Shown here in pieces: positions 1 through 8,874 of a DNA stretch of 64,000 nt. The notes under the pieces are model-generated. The model was not told where the DNA came from and did not search any database. It saw only the letters and a program-made list of their open reading frames with translations. Location of the stretch: the NCBI GenBank assembly GCA_038534295.1, contig JBCAXA010000001.1:1674001-1738000 (forward strand). The letters are read 5' to 3'. The number at the start of each line of letters is the position of its first letter. Position 1 is the first letter of the stretch. This DNA is from JBCAXA01 sp038534295. GTDB taxonomy: Bacteria; Pseudomonadota; Gammaproteobacteria; Steroidobacterales; Woeseiaceae. The position numbers were made by a program, and so were the translations under genes.

Positions 1-1250
1 GCCTCGATCTGCGCACTGTGGTTGGCCATGCGGCGCATCCCGAAGTGCTGGAACGCGCCGGCGGCAACGACGCCGACATCATCGTCGCGCTCACCGACAG
101 CGACGAAACCAACATGATTGCGTGTCAGGTTGCGTACACGCTGTTCCACACCCCGACCAAGATCGCTCGTATTCGCGCGGCGGAATACATGCGTGCGGAA
201 AAGCTGTTCACGCAGGGCTCGATTCCGGTCGACGTGCGGATATCGCCGGAACAGCTGGTCTGCAACTACATCGCCCAGCTGATTCTTTACCCAGGCGCGT
301 TTCAGGTGCTGGATTTTGCCGACGGCGCCGTCCGCCTGGTGGGCGTTCGAGCCGACCGCGAGGGTTCCATCGTCGGTCAAAAGCTGCGCACGCTCCGTGA
401 GCACATCCCGAACACCGAGGGCCGGATCGCGGCGATCTATCGTGACGGCAAGGCTATCGAGCCGGAAGGCGATACGGTGCTGCGCGACGGCGATGAGGTG
501 TTCTTTCTCGCGGCGCGCAAGGATGTGCGGCTGTTCATGAGCGAACTGCGCAAACTCGAAGAGCCGGTCAAACGAGTGGTCATTGCTGGTGGCGGCGCCA
601 TTGGCCTGCGGCTCGCGCAGGTGCTCGAGCAAACCAACCAAGTCAAGATAATCGAGCGCGACCCAGTGCGGGCGCGACAGATTTCCGAGCAGCTCAATAA
701 AGCCATCGTTTTGGTCGGCGATGCGGCCGACGAAGAGCTGCTGCTGGAAGAAAACATCGACAGTGCCGATATTTTCTGTGCACTGACCAACGCCGAGGAG
801 GCCAATATTTTGTCGGCCATGCTCGCCAAACGGCTGGGCGCCAACAAAACCCTGGCGCTGATCAACCGACCGTCGTATGCCGAATTAATGGAGTCTGGCA
901 GCATCGACATTGCGATCTCGCCGCAGCAAATCACCATCGGTTCGCTGCTGGCGCACGTACGCCGGGGCGATGTCGTCAAGGTTCACTCGCTGCGCCGCGG
1001 CAAGGCGGAGGCGATCGAAGCCGTTGCGCACGGCCGCAAGGAAAGCTCGAAAGTGGTTGGGCGGCGTATCGACGACGTGGTGTTGCCGAAAGGCACGTCA
1101 ATCGCCTGCATCGTCAGGCAAGGCGACGTGCTGATGGCCCATCACGACACCGAGATCGAAGCCGACGATCACGTGATTCTGTTCATGACCGACCGACGCC
1201 GCATCGAGGCGGTCGAAGACCTGTTCCAGGTCGGCGTCTCGTTCCTCTAG
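1..1250 (+). CDS. trkA: Trk system potassium uptake regulatory protein TrkA, 5' end outside window
   Basis: This is the cytoplasmic NAD-binding regulatory subunit of the TrkAH potassium uptake system. The reading frame is open from the first base, and codons before the GTG at 18 continue the protein (L-D-L-R-T-V-V-G-H), so the N-terminal Rossmann glycine motif lies outside the window. About 415 residues are visible against roughly 458 in the family. The second half repeats the RCK architecture: a dinucleotide-binding motif VVIAGGGAIGLRLAQ near base 577 and an acidic hairpin IIERD, followed by a C-terminal TrkA-C domain. It lies 16 bases ahead of trkH on the same strand, so the two are almost certainly co-transcribed. 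Confidence 0.95.
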   Translation, partial: LDLRTVVGHAAHPEVLERAGGNDADIIVALTDSDETNMIACQVAYTLFHTPTKIARIRAAEYMRAEKLFTQGSIPVDVRISPEQLVCNYIAQLILYPGAFQVLDFADGAVRLVGVRADREGSIVGQKLRTLREHIPNTEGRIAAIYRDGKAIEPEGDTVLRDGDEVFFLAARKDVRLFMSELRKLEEPVKRVVIAGGGAIGLRLAQVLEQTNQVKIIERDPVRARQISEQLNKAIVLVGDAADEELLLEENIDSADIFCALTNAEEANILSAMLAKRLGANKTLALINRPSYAELMESGSIDIAISPQQITIGSLLAHVRRGDVVKVHSLRRGKAEAIEAVAHGRKESSKVVGRRIDDVVLPKGTSIACIVRQGDVLMAHHDTEIEADDHVILFMTDRRRIEAVEDLFQVGVSFL

Positions 1251-1266
1251 TTCACGCCGTCACATC

Positions 1267-2718
1267 ATGAATCTCGCCGTCGTCCAGCGCATCCTCGGAC
1301 TGCTGCTGATGATGTTCAGCTTGACGATGCTGCCGCCGGTGGTCGTCGCGGTGATCTTCTCGGAGTCGAGCTGGTCGCCGTTTATCTATGGCTTCTTGTT
1401 GACGCTGGTCTCCGGTCTCTTTATCTGGATGCCGGTGCGAACCGCGCATCGCGACCTGCGCTTGCGCGACGGCTTTTTGATCGTTGCATCGTTCTGGATG
1501 GTCCTCGGAACATTCGGCTCGGCGCCGCTGCTGTTCTCGGACGTTCCGACGATGTCATTCACCGATGCGGTGTTCGAAGCCATGTCCGGGCTGACGACGA
1601 CGGGTGCAACGGTTTTGACCGGCCTCGACGCGCTCCCCAAATCGATTCTCTACTACCGCCAGCAGCTGCAATGGCTGGGCGGCATGGGCATCATCGTGTT
1701 GGCGGTCGCGGTGCTGCCGATGCTCGGTGTCGGCGGCATGCAGCTCTATCGCGCCGAAACGCCAGGACCGATCAAAGACACCAAGCTCACGCCGCGTATC
1801 ACTGAGACAGCCAAGGCGCTGTGGTACGTCTATCTCGGCTTTACGACGCTGTGCGCGGTCAGCTACTGGTTGGCCGGCATGGAGGTCTTTGATGCCATTT
1901 GCCACAGCTTCTCGACCGTCGCGATCGGCGGGTTTTCGACCCACGACCTCAGTATCGGGTACTTCCAGAGTACGACGATCGACCTGATCGCGATCATTTT
2001 CATGTTCCTCGCCGGCATCAATTTTTCGCTGCACTTTTTCGCCTGGCGGCACAACAGCATTCGTCATTACCCGGCGGACCCTGAGTTTCGTGCGTACGTC
2101 GTTATTTTGCTGTCGCTCAGCATTGTCGCCGCGACCACGTTGGTTGCGTCGAACGAGTACGGCAACCCGTCACAGAACGTCACGCACGGTGTGTTTCAGG
2201 CGGTGTCGCTCGCGACCACGACGGGCTTTACGACGGCGAACTACGCGAGTTGGCCGGGTGCGTTACCGGTACTGCTGATTCTCGCGAGCTTCATCGGCGG
2301 TTGTGCCGGCTCGACGGCGGGCGGCATGAAGGTCATGCGCTGGCTGCTCGTGTATCGCCAGGGTTCGCGCGAGATTACCCGGCTGGTGCATCCCAACGCC
2401 GAAATTCCGGTGCGCATCGGCAGAAAGGCGGTGTCGTATCGGGTCATCGAGGCCGTGTGGGGTTTCTTCGCCGTCTACATCATCGTTTTTACGGCGATTC
2501 TGATCGCCCTGCTCGCCACTGGTCTCGATCAGGTGACGGCGTTTTCGGCCGTCGCGGCGACGCTCAATAATTTGGGTCCGGGGCTCGGCGGCGTAACGGC
2601 AGGCTTCATGGGTGTCTCAGACGCCGGTAAGTGGGTATCGATCGTCGCCATGGTGCTCGGCCGCCTCGAGATCTTCACGCTGCTCGTACTGATCACGCCG
2701 ACCTTCTGGAGACGCTAG
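1267..2718 (+). CDS. trkH: Trk potassium uptake channel subunit TrkH
   Basis: This is the inner-membrane pore subunit of the Trk potassium system, 483 residues, the usual length for TrkH. It is hydrophobic throughout and shows the four pore-loop signatures of the family, for example MSGLTTTGATVL near residue 105, STVAIGGFSTHD near 218, SLATTTGFTTANY near 318 and AATLNNLGPGLGG near 437. TrkA binds its cytoplasmic face and gates it with nucleotides. The ATG at 1267 follows trkA closely, and the downstream TRAP permease gene begins only 3 bases after the stop, so a trkA-trkH-dctQM transcript is likely. Confidence 0.96.
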   Translation: MNLAVVQRILGLLLMMFSLTMLPPVVVAVIFSESSWSPFIYGFLLTLVSGLFIWMPVRTAHRDLRLRDGFLIVASFWMVLGTFGSAPLLFSDVPTMSFTDAVFEAMSGLTTTGATVLTGLDALPKSILYYRQQLQWLGGMGIIVLAVAVLPMLGVGGMQLYRAETPGPIKDTKLTPRITETAKALWYVYLGFTTLCAVSYWLAGMEVFDAICHSFSTVAIGGFSTHDLSIGYFQSTTIDLIAIIFMFLAGINFSLHFFAWRHNSIRHYPADPEFRAYVVILLSLSIVAATTLVASNEYGNPSQNVTHGVFQAVSLATTTGFTTANYASWPGALPVLLILASFIGGCAGSTAGGMKVMRWLLVYRQGSREITRLVHPNAEIPVRIGRKAVSYRVIEAVWGFFAVYIIVFTAILIALLATGLDQVTAFSAVAATLNNLGPGLGGVTAGFMGVSDAGKWVSIVAMVLGRLEIFTLLVLITPTFWRR

Positions 2719-2721
2719 CGA

Positions 2722-3252
2722 ATGCTCGATGCGTTTTGCCGTCGCATCAGCGCGCTGTCCCGGTGGGTTGGCGAAACGGTAGCCTGGCTGACGCTGGCAA
2801 TGGTGCTCGCGACGTTCACGATCGTCGTGCTGCGCTACGTCTTTTCGATCAACTACATCTGGATGCAAGAAGCCGTAACGTGGATGCACGCCGCCGTGTT
2901 CATGCTCGGGGCTGCGTACGCGCTCGAACGCGGCGAGCACGTGCGGGTCGACGTGTTTTACCGCCATCGCAGCCGCCGGGTACGGGCGATTATCGATACG
3001 GCCGGTGTTGTGCTGCTGCTATTGCCGATGATGGTGTTTTTCGTCTGGGTGTCCTTGGATTATGTGGTCAGTTCATGGGCGATTCGTGAGGGATCGCGCC
3101 AGGCGCAGGGCTTACCGTTTCCGGCGACGTCGCTCGTCAAAACCTTCCTGATCGTCATGCCGACGCTCGTCGCGCTGCAGGGCATTGCGCTCGTGGTGCG
3201 CGCGTGGCGAACCGAGCGCGATCCGACCGAACACGGCAGCGAGGTCCTGTAA
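2722..3252 (+). CDS. TRAP transporter small permease subunit (DctQ family)
   Basis: The 176-residue protein has four predicted membrane helices, the DctQ fold, and the family-typical ExVTWMHAAVFMLGAAYAL stretch near residues 53-72. In TRAP transporters DctQ pairs with the large DctM permease, and a periplasmic binding protein delivers organic acids to them. It starts 3 bases after trkH and its stop codon directly abuts the dctM start, so all are probably translated from one message. The sequence resembles the QM pairs of the TakP (2-oxo acid) or mannitol/chloroaromatic group, but the substrate cannot be fixed from sequence. Confidence 0.9.
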   Translation: MLDAFCRRISALSRWVGETVAWLTLAMVLATFTIVVLRYVFSINYIWMQEAVTWMHAAVFMLGAAYALERGEHVRVDVFYRHRSRRVRAIIDTAGVVLLLLPMMVFFVWVSLDYVVSSWAIREGSRQAQGLPFPATSLVKTFLIVMPTLVALQGIALVVRAWRTERDPTEHGSEVL

Positions 3253-4626
3253 ATGGGCTTGCTCGCGCTCGCTATGTTTGTTTGCGTCGTGATCGTGCTG
3301 CTGGCCGGATTTCCGGTCGCGTTCACGCTCGCCGGTGTCGCGCTGCTGTTTGCAGCAGTTGCGTCGCTGTTCGGTGCGTTCGACCTGGCGTTCCTCGGCA
3401 CTATGCCAAGCCGGCTCGCCGGCATCATGAACAACGAGACCATGGTCGCCGTGCCGCTGTTTGTGTTCATGGGTATCGTGCTCGAGCGAGCGCGCATTGC
3501 GGAAGAACTCCTCGAAACGCTGGCGCTGGTGTTCGGCCGCCTGCGCGGCGGGCTCGGTATTGCCGTAACGCTGGTCGGCATGTTGCTGGCGGCGAGCACG
3601 GGCATCGTCGGTGCCACCGTGGTGACGATGGGTCTGTTGTCGTTGCCCACCATGCTGAAGCGCGGCTATTCACCGGCAGTGGCGAGCGGCGCCATTTGCG
3701 CGTCGGGAACGCTCGGGCAAATCATTCCACCGTCCATCGTGCTGGTGCTACTCGGCGACGTGCTGTCGTCCGCATATGCGCAAGCGCAACTGGCGCAGGG
3801 CATTTTCTCGCCGGAGACCGTCGCGGTTGACGATCTTTTTGCGGGCGCACTGCTACCGGGCTTGATGCTGGTCGGTCTCTACACGCTGTATCTAATGATC
3901 GTCGCGATCATCAAGCCGGAGCTTATGCCGGCGGCCAAAACCGACGGCGATCGCTCGGTGAGCCTCGGCGCCGTTCTGCACGCACTGGTGCCACCGCTGG
4001 TTCTGATCCTGGCGGTTCTCGGCTCCATATTGGCCGGCGCCGCTACACCGACGGAAGCCGCCGCCGTTGGCGCTGTCGGCGCGATGCTGTTGGCGCTGCC
4101 GCGCGGCACACTGACACTCGAGTGTCTGCGCGATGTCATGCGCTCGACCGTTGGCGTCAGTGCGATGGTGTTCATGATCCTGATCGGCGCATCGGTGTTT
4201 AGCGTCGTCTTTCGCGGCCTCGGCGGTGACGAAGCCGTGCGTGAGCTGTTAACGGGCTTGCCATTCGGCGTGTTCGGCGCGCTGCTCGTCGTGATGGTCG
4301 TGATGTTCTTGCTGGGATTCGTGCTCGACTTCATCGAGATCACGTTTGTCGTCGTACCGATCGTCGGGCCGGTGCTGCTCGCCATGGGCCTTGACCCGAT
4401 CTGGCTCGGAGTCATGATCGCGATCAACCTGCAAACGAGTTTTTTGACGCCACCGTTCGGGTTCGCGCTGTTTTATCTGCGCGGCGTGGCGCCGCCGGAA
4501 GTTGCAACGACGGCGATATACCGCGGCGCGATGCCGTTCGTCGCGATTCAGGTTCTCGCGCTCGTTATTCTGGCAATCTGGCCGCCGCTTGCGACGTGGC
4601 TACCGGATCTACTCAATCGGCCGTAA
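3253..4626 (+). CDS. TRAP transporter large permease subunit (DctM family)
   Basis: At 457 residues with about 12 hydrophobic segments, this is a DctM-type large permease, the sodium-coupled translocation subunit. Family marks include the N-terminal GFPVAFTLAGVALLFA, the ASGTLGQIIPPSIVLVLLG segment near residue 154, the GAATPTEAAAVGAVGA loop near 262, and a C-terminal LQTSFLTPPFGFALFYLRG. It follows dctQ with no gap. The matching binding protein is not downstream. A candidate lies at 7550-8665 on the opposite strand, separated by three unrelated genes. Confidence 0.93.
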   Translation: MGLLALAMFVCVVIVLLAGFPVAFTLAGVALLFAAVASLFGAFDLAFLGTMPSRLAGIMNNETMVAVPLFVFMGIVLERARIAEELLETLALVFGRLRGGLGIAVTLVGMLLAASTGIVGATVVTMGLLSLPTMLKRGYSPAVASGAICASGTLGQIIPPSIVLVLLGDVLSSAYAQAQLAQGIFSPETVAVDDLFAGALLPGLMLVGLYTLYLMIVAIIKPELMPAAKTDGDRSVSLGAVLHALVPPLVLILAVLGSILAGAATPTEAAAVGAVGAMLLALPRGTLTLECLRDVMRSTVGVSAMVFMILIGASVFSVVFRGLGGDEAVRELLTGLPFGVFGALLVVMVVMFLLGFVLDFIEITFVVVPIVGPVLLAMGLDPIWLGVMIAINLQTSFLTPPFGFALFYLRGVAPPEVATTAIYRGAMPFVAIQVLALVILAIWPPLATWLPDLLNRP

Positions 4627-4654
4627 TCGATGCGTCGGCCGCCGACGTTGCGGC

Positions 4655-5242
4655 TCAGAGCTTGATCGGGTCCTTGTCGAATTGCAGGGCGAACGTCACC
4701 GGCACGGCCGGACTGATGCTCGGCAGTCCTGCGACGTTCCGCAGTTTCTCGATACCGGCCTCTAAACCGACCGTGCTTGCATTCACGATGACTGGCTTCG
4801 TAGAGGTCACGATCATTTTATTATCGGTCAGTTTGGCGACGTACATCTCGACCGTGAGGGGGCTCATGGTGCCGTGCAAAGCGAGCTCCGCCTCGGCGGT
4901 AACGAGATTGCGCTCGCCCGGTTTGAGGCTCGCTATCGTCGCGGGGTCGAGTTTCAGATTGACGGTTGCCAGCGGATACTTGCCGGTTTCGAACAACATG
5001 TCGCGCATACGCTCGTCGCGAATCTCGATGGCCGTATCCACGCTGTCGAGGCGTATCTCCAACGTCGCGCGGCCGTCTTTGTCCACACCACCGGCGAGCT
5101 CTCGAAAGCCGTGAACCTCAGCCGCGATGTTGGCTTTGGTAGAGGTAAAGCTAATCTTTGACGCGTCGGGATTTAGCGTCCAGTCGGCGAGCGCGGACGT
5201 AGAAGCCAACAGCGTCACGCCGGCAAACAACAAACTTCGCAT
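4655..5242 (-). CDS. YceI family periplasmic protein
   Basis: The 195-residue protein begins with a Sec signal peptide (cleavage likely after TSALA, residue 19) and continues as a YceI lipocalin-like beta barrel, opening with DWTLNPDASKISFTSTK. YceI proteins bind polyisoprenoids or related amphiphiles in the periplasm. The family core elements VHGF, GGVDKDGRATLEIRLDSVDT and ERMRDMLFET are all present. It is convergent with dctM (28-base gap), so it is a separate transcription unit. The exact ligand is unknown. Confidence 0.9.
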   Translation of the reverse strand: MRSLLFAGVTLLASTSALADWTLNPDASKISFTSTKANIAAEVHGFRELAGGVDKDGRATLEIRLDSVDTAIEIRDERMRDMLFETGKYPLATVNLKLDPATIASLKPGERNLVTAEAELALHGTMSPLTVEMYVAKLTDNKMIVTSTKPVIVNASTVGLEAGIEKLRNVAGLPSISPAVPVTFALQFDKDPIKL

Positions 5243-5381
5243 AATCAGCCTCCGACGGCTGGGTAAGCAGATGATTGCAGTTTAGCTTCTCGGTTGCGTT
5301 GTTCAAATGAGGTTTCTGCGGCGCGGCGATTGTCGAAGTCAATGCTTGGACGTCTGTTGCGTTTCGCCGCTGTACCACGGC

Positions 5382-6377
5382 TCACGGATTGGCTGACGCC
5401 GTCTTGCCGTAGTCCGAAACGCAATCAATAAACTTCTGCAAAGGGCGGTTCGGTCGATCTACAGGCGATTCGGACGACGCTGCGGGGAATTGTGGAAAAC
5501 GGGTTTGCGAACGATCGGAGAAATTGTGAAATCGCCAAGACAAGACAATCGATTCAGCGTCCTGCAGCACAAACAGAATCTCCCGAGCTTGATCGCCTTC
5601 GATTATATCTGACCGACCCGGGTGCGGCGGTTCCAATTTCGCCCTACGCGTCGCCCACACTTTGTCGCCGAGTACGACCCGACCGGTGTTTTCCGCAACG
5701 TCTTGGGTCGGTGCGAAGTCAACCCGCAGGCGCAGGTAGCCTGGCAAAAAGGCGGGGCTGTTCTCTAAACCCTGCTCGCGTGCCGCAACAATGCTTAACC
5801 GCTGAGAGTCTTTCCATTGTGGTTGGTCGAAAAACGCTGGCTTGGCGAACCGGAACAGAAACTGCACGAAACCGCCCCTAGGGAATTCATGCTTTAGATA
5901 ACACGCTGAGTCGTCTTTGCCGAAAAACCACGGTTCGCGCAGTCCGTCGGTCTGACCGGTGGTGTAGTCCATTAACGCAGCAACGATGGGGTGTTGGTAG
6001 GGATCATCGGGCATGGCCCTGACCGCGCACCCCCAAATCTCTCCATCGTCCTGCGGAGCTACCAGATAGTGAGCGCCAATTGCTAGGGTCGCGCCACACC
6101 TGATAGTGGCTCGCGTGTGAACACGGGGAAAATTCGCCGAACCTTTGAAAACCTCGAGGACGTCGAACGACCAAGACCGGCGTTCGCCGATGGGGTCGTC
6201 CGGCCAGGTCGTCACCGACTCCGTTTTGATGAGCAACAGGTTTGCAGAGTCGACAAACAGCTCATTGAGTGTCCTTTCTTGACACCAGCAAGAAGCGTGC
6301 GAGTTTGACGTCAACAATAAGAAAGCGAGCGTTGTTGCGCCTATCGCTATCGGAGCGAACCAGCGCTTGCTGTTCAC
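5382..6377 (-). CDS. Secreted protein of unknown function with N-terminal CxC motif
   Basis: I do not recognise a characterised family. A GTG start at 6377 is preferred over the ATG at 6419, because it is preceded by GGAA at good spacing and gives a clean signal peptide ending in SNSHA before SCWCQE. The mature protein starts with Cys-x-Cys, followed by a stretch resembling the TIMP/netrin-like fold: NLLLIKTESV, VLEVFKGS, and a later conserved Cys in TIRCGATLAIGAHYLV. The C-terminal half (about residues 150-331) has no recognisable domain. It has no membrane helix after the signal, so it is probably periplasmic or secreted. Confidence 0.7.
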   Translation of the reverse strand: MNSKRWFAPIAIGATTLAFLLLTSNSHASCWCQERTLNELFVDSANLLLIKTESVTTWPDDPIGERRSWSFDVLEVFKGSANFPRVHTRATIRCGATLAIGAHYLVAPQDDGEIWGCAVRAMPDDPYQHPIVAALMDYTTGQTDGLREPWFFGKDDSACYLKHEFPRGGFVQFLFRFAKPAFFDQPQWKDSQRLSIVAAREQGLENSPAFLPGYLRLRVDFAPTQDVAENTGRVVLGDKVWATRRAKLEPPHPGRSDIIEGDQAREILFVLQDAESIVLSWRFHNFSDRSQTRFPQFPAASSESPVDRPNRPLQKFIDCVSDYGKTASANP

Positions 6378-6396
6378 ATGGATTTCCAAGTGGCCG

Positions 6397-6710
6397 TTAT
6401 TGGCGCTCGTCGGTCTCACCGTTGGGCCTTCGTAGTCGATCGAGCAGGAACTTTGTTCCCTCTTTCAGTTTGTCCTTCGCCCGGTCCATCTGTTCAATAT
6501 TCAGGTTTACGTCGAATACCCGCAGCAGACTCGCGACGGCATCGCTGACCGCAGACCAAAGGCCTGCTGCGGCGAGCGATCGACTATGCTCGAAATCGAG
6601 TCAATCGATTGGAAGTACATCAACCTTCGTCGGTATCTGGTCTATGTTGAACACTGAATCGAACGAAGCAGCTAGTGGGCGGCTTTTGAACCCAATGACC
6701 TTAGTAATCG
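6397..6710 (-). pseudogene. Detached C-terminal coding remnant of the membrane protein gene at 6711-7508
   Basis: On the minus strand this stretch reads as protein-like sequence in a frame shifted relative to the upstream gene: about 36 residues (VLTITKVIGFKSRPLAASF and on) up to an in-frame TGA at 6601-6603. About 66 more residues follow, including SLAAAGLWSAVSDAVASLL and EQMDRAKDKLKEGTKFLL, to a TAA at 6397-6399. The second segment has no ATG, GTG or TTG near its beginning. The simplest reading is that the 265-residue gene was once about 365 residues long and has suffered a frameshift near 6711-6730 and a nonsense change at 6601. Sequencing error or recoding cannot be excluded. Confidence 0.5.
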
Positions 6711-7508
6711 TTAACACGGCACTACCGAAGCCGCCGAGCCAATAGCGTTCAGGATGGCATTGACAATTTCCGTCGTAACTCGGCCGCGATTGAGCACAAT
6801 ATCGCAAAGAAACAGGAAAACGACCCCAAGCCACCCAAGGTAAGCGATGCCTAGGTAATCGCTGTGGATAATCGTCAAGAGCCAATTCTGCTCGAATATG
6901 TAGCCATACGTGCACGCGATCGTCGAGATCGTCAGCAAAATGGCCGGCACGAATAGATGCACCATCGCTTGCGGTTTGGCGAATGACACCGCCAACAACA
7001 ACAGAAACACCGCGGCGTTGCTTCCCGTGAAAATGCGAATGTCTCGCTTCAATTCATTGGTCACTTCCATGTAGGTGGAGTGAATGAAGTCGACGATGCG
7101 ATCGTTCGCGGCCTGCACTAGCGCGACGTTGGATTTCAGCCCTTCTCTGAACAGCTCTTCGTATTTCTGCCGGCATTCACAACTGAGATCACGAACTTTC
7201 GCGAGGGCGTCCGCCCATTGCTCGTCCATCTTCAGCTTGAGCATGGTCTTCCACTCGCGCACTTTGTCTTCGTTGGCTTCCAATAACGTCTGCGCGAACC
7301 TCGCCAACGCGCTCTCGCCCGCAGGAGGCTCCAAATCATCGATCGTCTGCTCGAGCCTTTCGCGTGCCTCTGACTCAATATAGTCGGCCGCAAATCGTTC
7401 GACCCAATCGGGAATCGAAAAGGTGAAGCTGAACGCCAGCAGGAATAGCGTTGCACCGACCAATCCAATAAAACGTAGTGTCAGCTTCTTTGTCCGTGAT
7501 ACGTCCAT
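6711..7508 (-). CDS. Integral membrane protein of unknown function, probably 3'-truncated by a frameshift
   Basis: The 265-residue product has one N-terminal membrane helix (about residues 10-32) and a hydrophilic, charged, probably helical middle region (35-165). That region is rich in Glu/Lys and carries a CxC pair in DLSCECRQKYEELF. Three helices follow near 168-185, 190-212 and 218-242. No known domain is recognised. The ORF ends abruptly in SAASVVPC, and protein-like sequence continues downstream in another frame (see 6397-6710), so the natural C-terminus is probably lost. It is followed by the secreted protein gene on the same strand, and the two may have formed an operon. Confidence 0.6.
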   Translation of the reverse strand: MDVSRTKKLTLRFIGLVGATLFLLAFSFTFSIPDWVERFAADYIESEARERLEQTIDDLEPPAGESALARFAQTLLEANEDKVREWKTMLKLKMDEQWADALAKVRDLSCECRQKYEELFREGLKSNVALVQAANDRIVDFIHSTYMEVTNELKRDIRIFTGSNAAVFLLLLAVSFAKPQAMVHLFVPAILLTISTIACTYGYIFEQNWLLTIIHSDYLGIAYLGWLGVVFLFLCDIVLNRGRVTTEIVNAILNAIGSAASVVPC

Positions 7509-7549
7509 GATTCACTTGGCGTCGTGCTACAGGTGATTGCTGCGGAGGA

Positions 7550-8665
7550 TTAGCCGGATGATGACGGGAGCCGCGATTCGAACATCGCCTCTTCAGTCAG
7601 ACGATGGAACGCACGCGACTCATCGCGATACGTGCGGTACGAAGCCCAAACTTTGGCGGCAAACTCGTCTTTCGCGGCGATCGAGTCGAGTAGCTCGTCG
7701 GTCGCAGCGCGCAAGGTGTCGGTCACGTCTTTTGGAAACCGGCGAAGCTCGACATTCGGATCATCGACGATCTGCTTGAAGGCGGTCGCATTTCGAAACG
7801 CATATTCGGACAGCATATCGAGGTTGGCGGCTTCGGCAGCGACTTCAAATATCGCTTTGATGTCGTCCGGAAACTCGTCCCACAGGGTCTTGTTGACCGT
7901 GAGTTCGAGGGTTGGACCAGGCTCGTGCCAGCCGGGGTAATAGTAGTACTTAGCGGCTTTGTGCAGACCGAACGCAATGTCGTTGTAGGGGCCGACCCAT
8001 TCGGTTGCGTCGATGACGCCGGTCTTCAGCGACGTGAAGATCTCGCCGCCGGGTAGTGCGACTGGCGTACCGCCCACGGCTCGCAGCACTTCGCCGCCCA
8101 GTCCGGGCAAACGCATCTTGAGATTCTGAAGGTCGGCAATCGAGTTGATCTCTTTGTTGAACCAACCACCCATCTGCGCACCGGTGTTGCCCGCCGGAAA
8201 CGGCACAAGGTTGAACGGCTCATACGCTTCGCGCCACAGATCGAGGCCGCCGCCGTAATACAGCCAACCGTTCATTTCGGCGGCATTGAGCCCAAACGGT
8301 ACCGCACCGAACAACTGGGCGATTTCCAATTTGTTGCGCCAATAGTAGGCGCCGCCATGACCGAGGTCTGCCGTACCCGCCGAGACTGCATCGAAAACCT
8401 CGAAGGCCGGCACGAGCTCACCGGCGGCGAACACCTGTACCTCGATGCGTCCGCCGGACGCTTCGTTGAGGTAGCGCGCCATGGTGTTTGCGCCCGTACC
8501 GAGCCCTGGGAAATTGGGCGGCCACGTCGTGACCATTTTCAGCTTCCAGGTCTGCTGCTCGCCGGCGATGGTTGGACCACAGTCCGCGGCTTGCTGGCCG
8601 CAGGCCGCCATCGAGGTCAGGGCGGCACCGGCTCCGAGGCCGGCAACGAATTGGCGTCTTTTCAC
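7550..8665 (-). CDS. TRAP transporter substrate-binding protein (DctP/TakP-like) with Tat signal
   Basis: This is a periplasmic binding protein of a TRAP transporter, 371 residues from the GTG at 8665. A GGGGGAG ribosome site lies just ahead, and this start places a twin-arginine signal at the very N-terminus (KRRQFVAGLGAGAALTSMAAC). The Cys may be a lipobox residue. The mature part matches the 2-oxo acid (TakP) subgroup: QVFAAGELVPAFEVFDAVSAG, then GTADLGHGGAYYW, a conserved Arg in KMRLPGLGGEVL, and IDATEWVGPYND. It is transcribed away from dtd and tatABC and is a candidate partner of the DctQM pair at 2722-4626. The true ligand is not determinable here. Confidence 0.92.
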   Translation of the reverse strand: MKRRQFVAGLGAGAALTSMAACGQQAADCGPTIAGEQQTWKLKMVTTWPPNFPGLGTGANTMARYLNEASGGRIEVQVFAAGELVPAFEVFDAVSAGTADLGHGGAYYWRNKLEIAQLFGAVPFGLNAAEMNGWLYYGGGLDLWREAYEPFNLVPFPAGNTGAQMGGWFNKEINSIADLQNLKMRLPGLGGEVLRAVGGTPVALPGGEIFTSLKTGVIDATEWVGPYNDIAFGLHKAAKYYYYPGWHEPGPTLELTVNKTLWDEFPDDIKAIFEVAAEAANLDMLSEYAFRNATAFKQIVDDPNVELRRFPKDVTDTLRAATDELLDSIAAKDEFAAKVWASYRTYRDESRAFHRLTEEAMFESRLPSSSG

Positions 8666-8765
8666 GAATCTCCCCCAGCGGTAACGTGCGGCAGACATTG
8701 TAGGCGAGCGAGTCGTCGATTCCGTACAGAACGCGGCCTTTCTTTCGGACTGGCGTGCTGGGTTG

Positions 8766-8874
8766 CTTTTCCCACTTTTTGTTATTTTTGACGCACTTTT
8801 TGCGCGTGATAGTACTGAATTTGAGTATTTTTAGTAAAGTGGGAAACGTTATCTTATTTTTGAGCTATTTTTGA
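8766..8874. promoter_or_regulatory. AT-rich divergent intergenic region with 11-bp inverted repeat
   Basis: Between the TRAP binding protein gene and dtd lies an AT-rich island in otherwise GC-rich DNA. TTTCCCACTTT at 8768-8778 is matched perfectly by its reverse complement AAAGTGGGAAA at 8836-8846. The motif ATTTTTGA occurs three times and a variant ATTTTTAG once between 8784 and 8875, the last copy running into the dtd start. The region must carry promoters for both directions, but no convincing sigma-70 pair was picked out. A regulator binding the repeats is inference. Confidence 0.5.

Noticed and set aside
6269..6745. A plus-strand 158-residue serine-rich ORF
   Set aside because: It is the antisense of protein-like minus-strand sequence and shows low-complexity Ser/Arg composition typical of a shadow frame.
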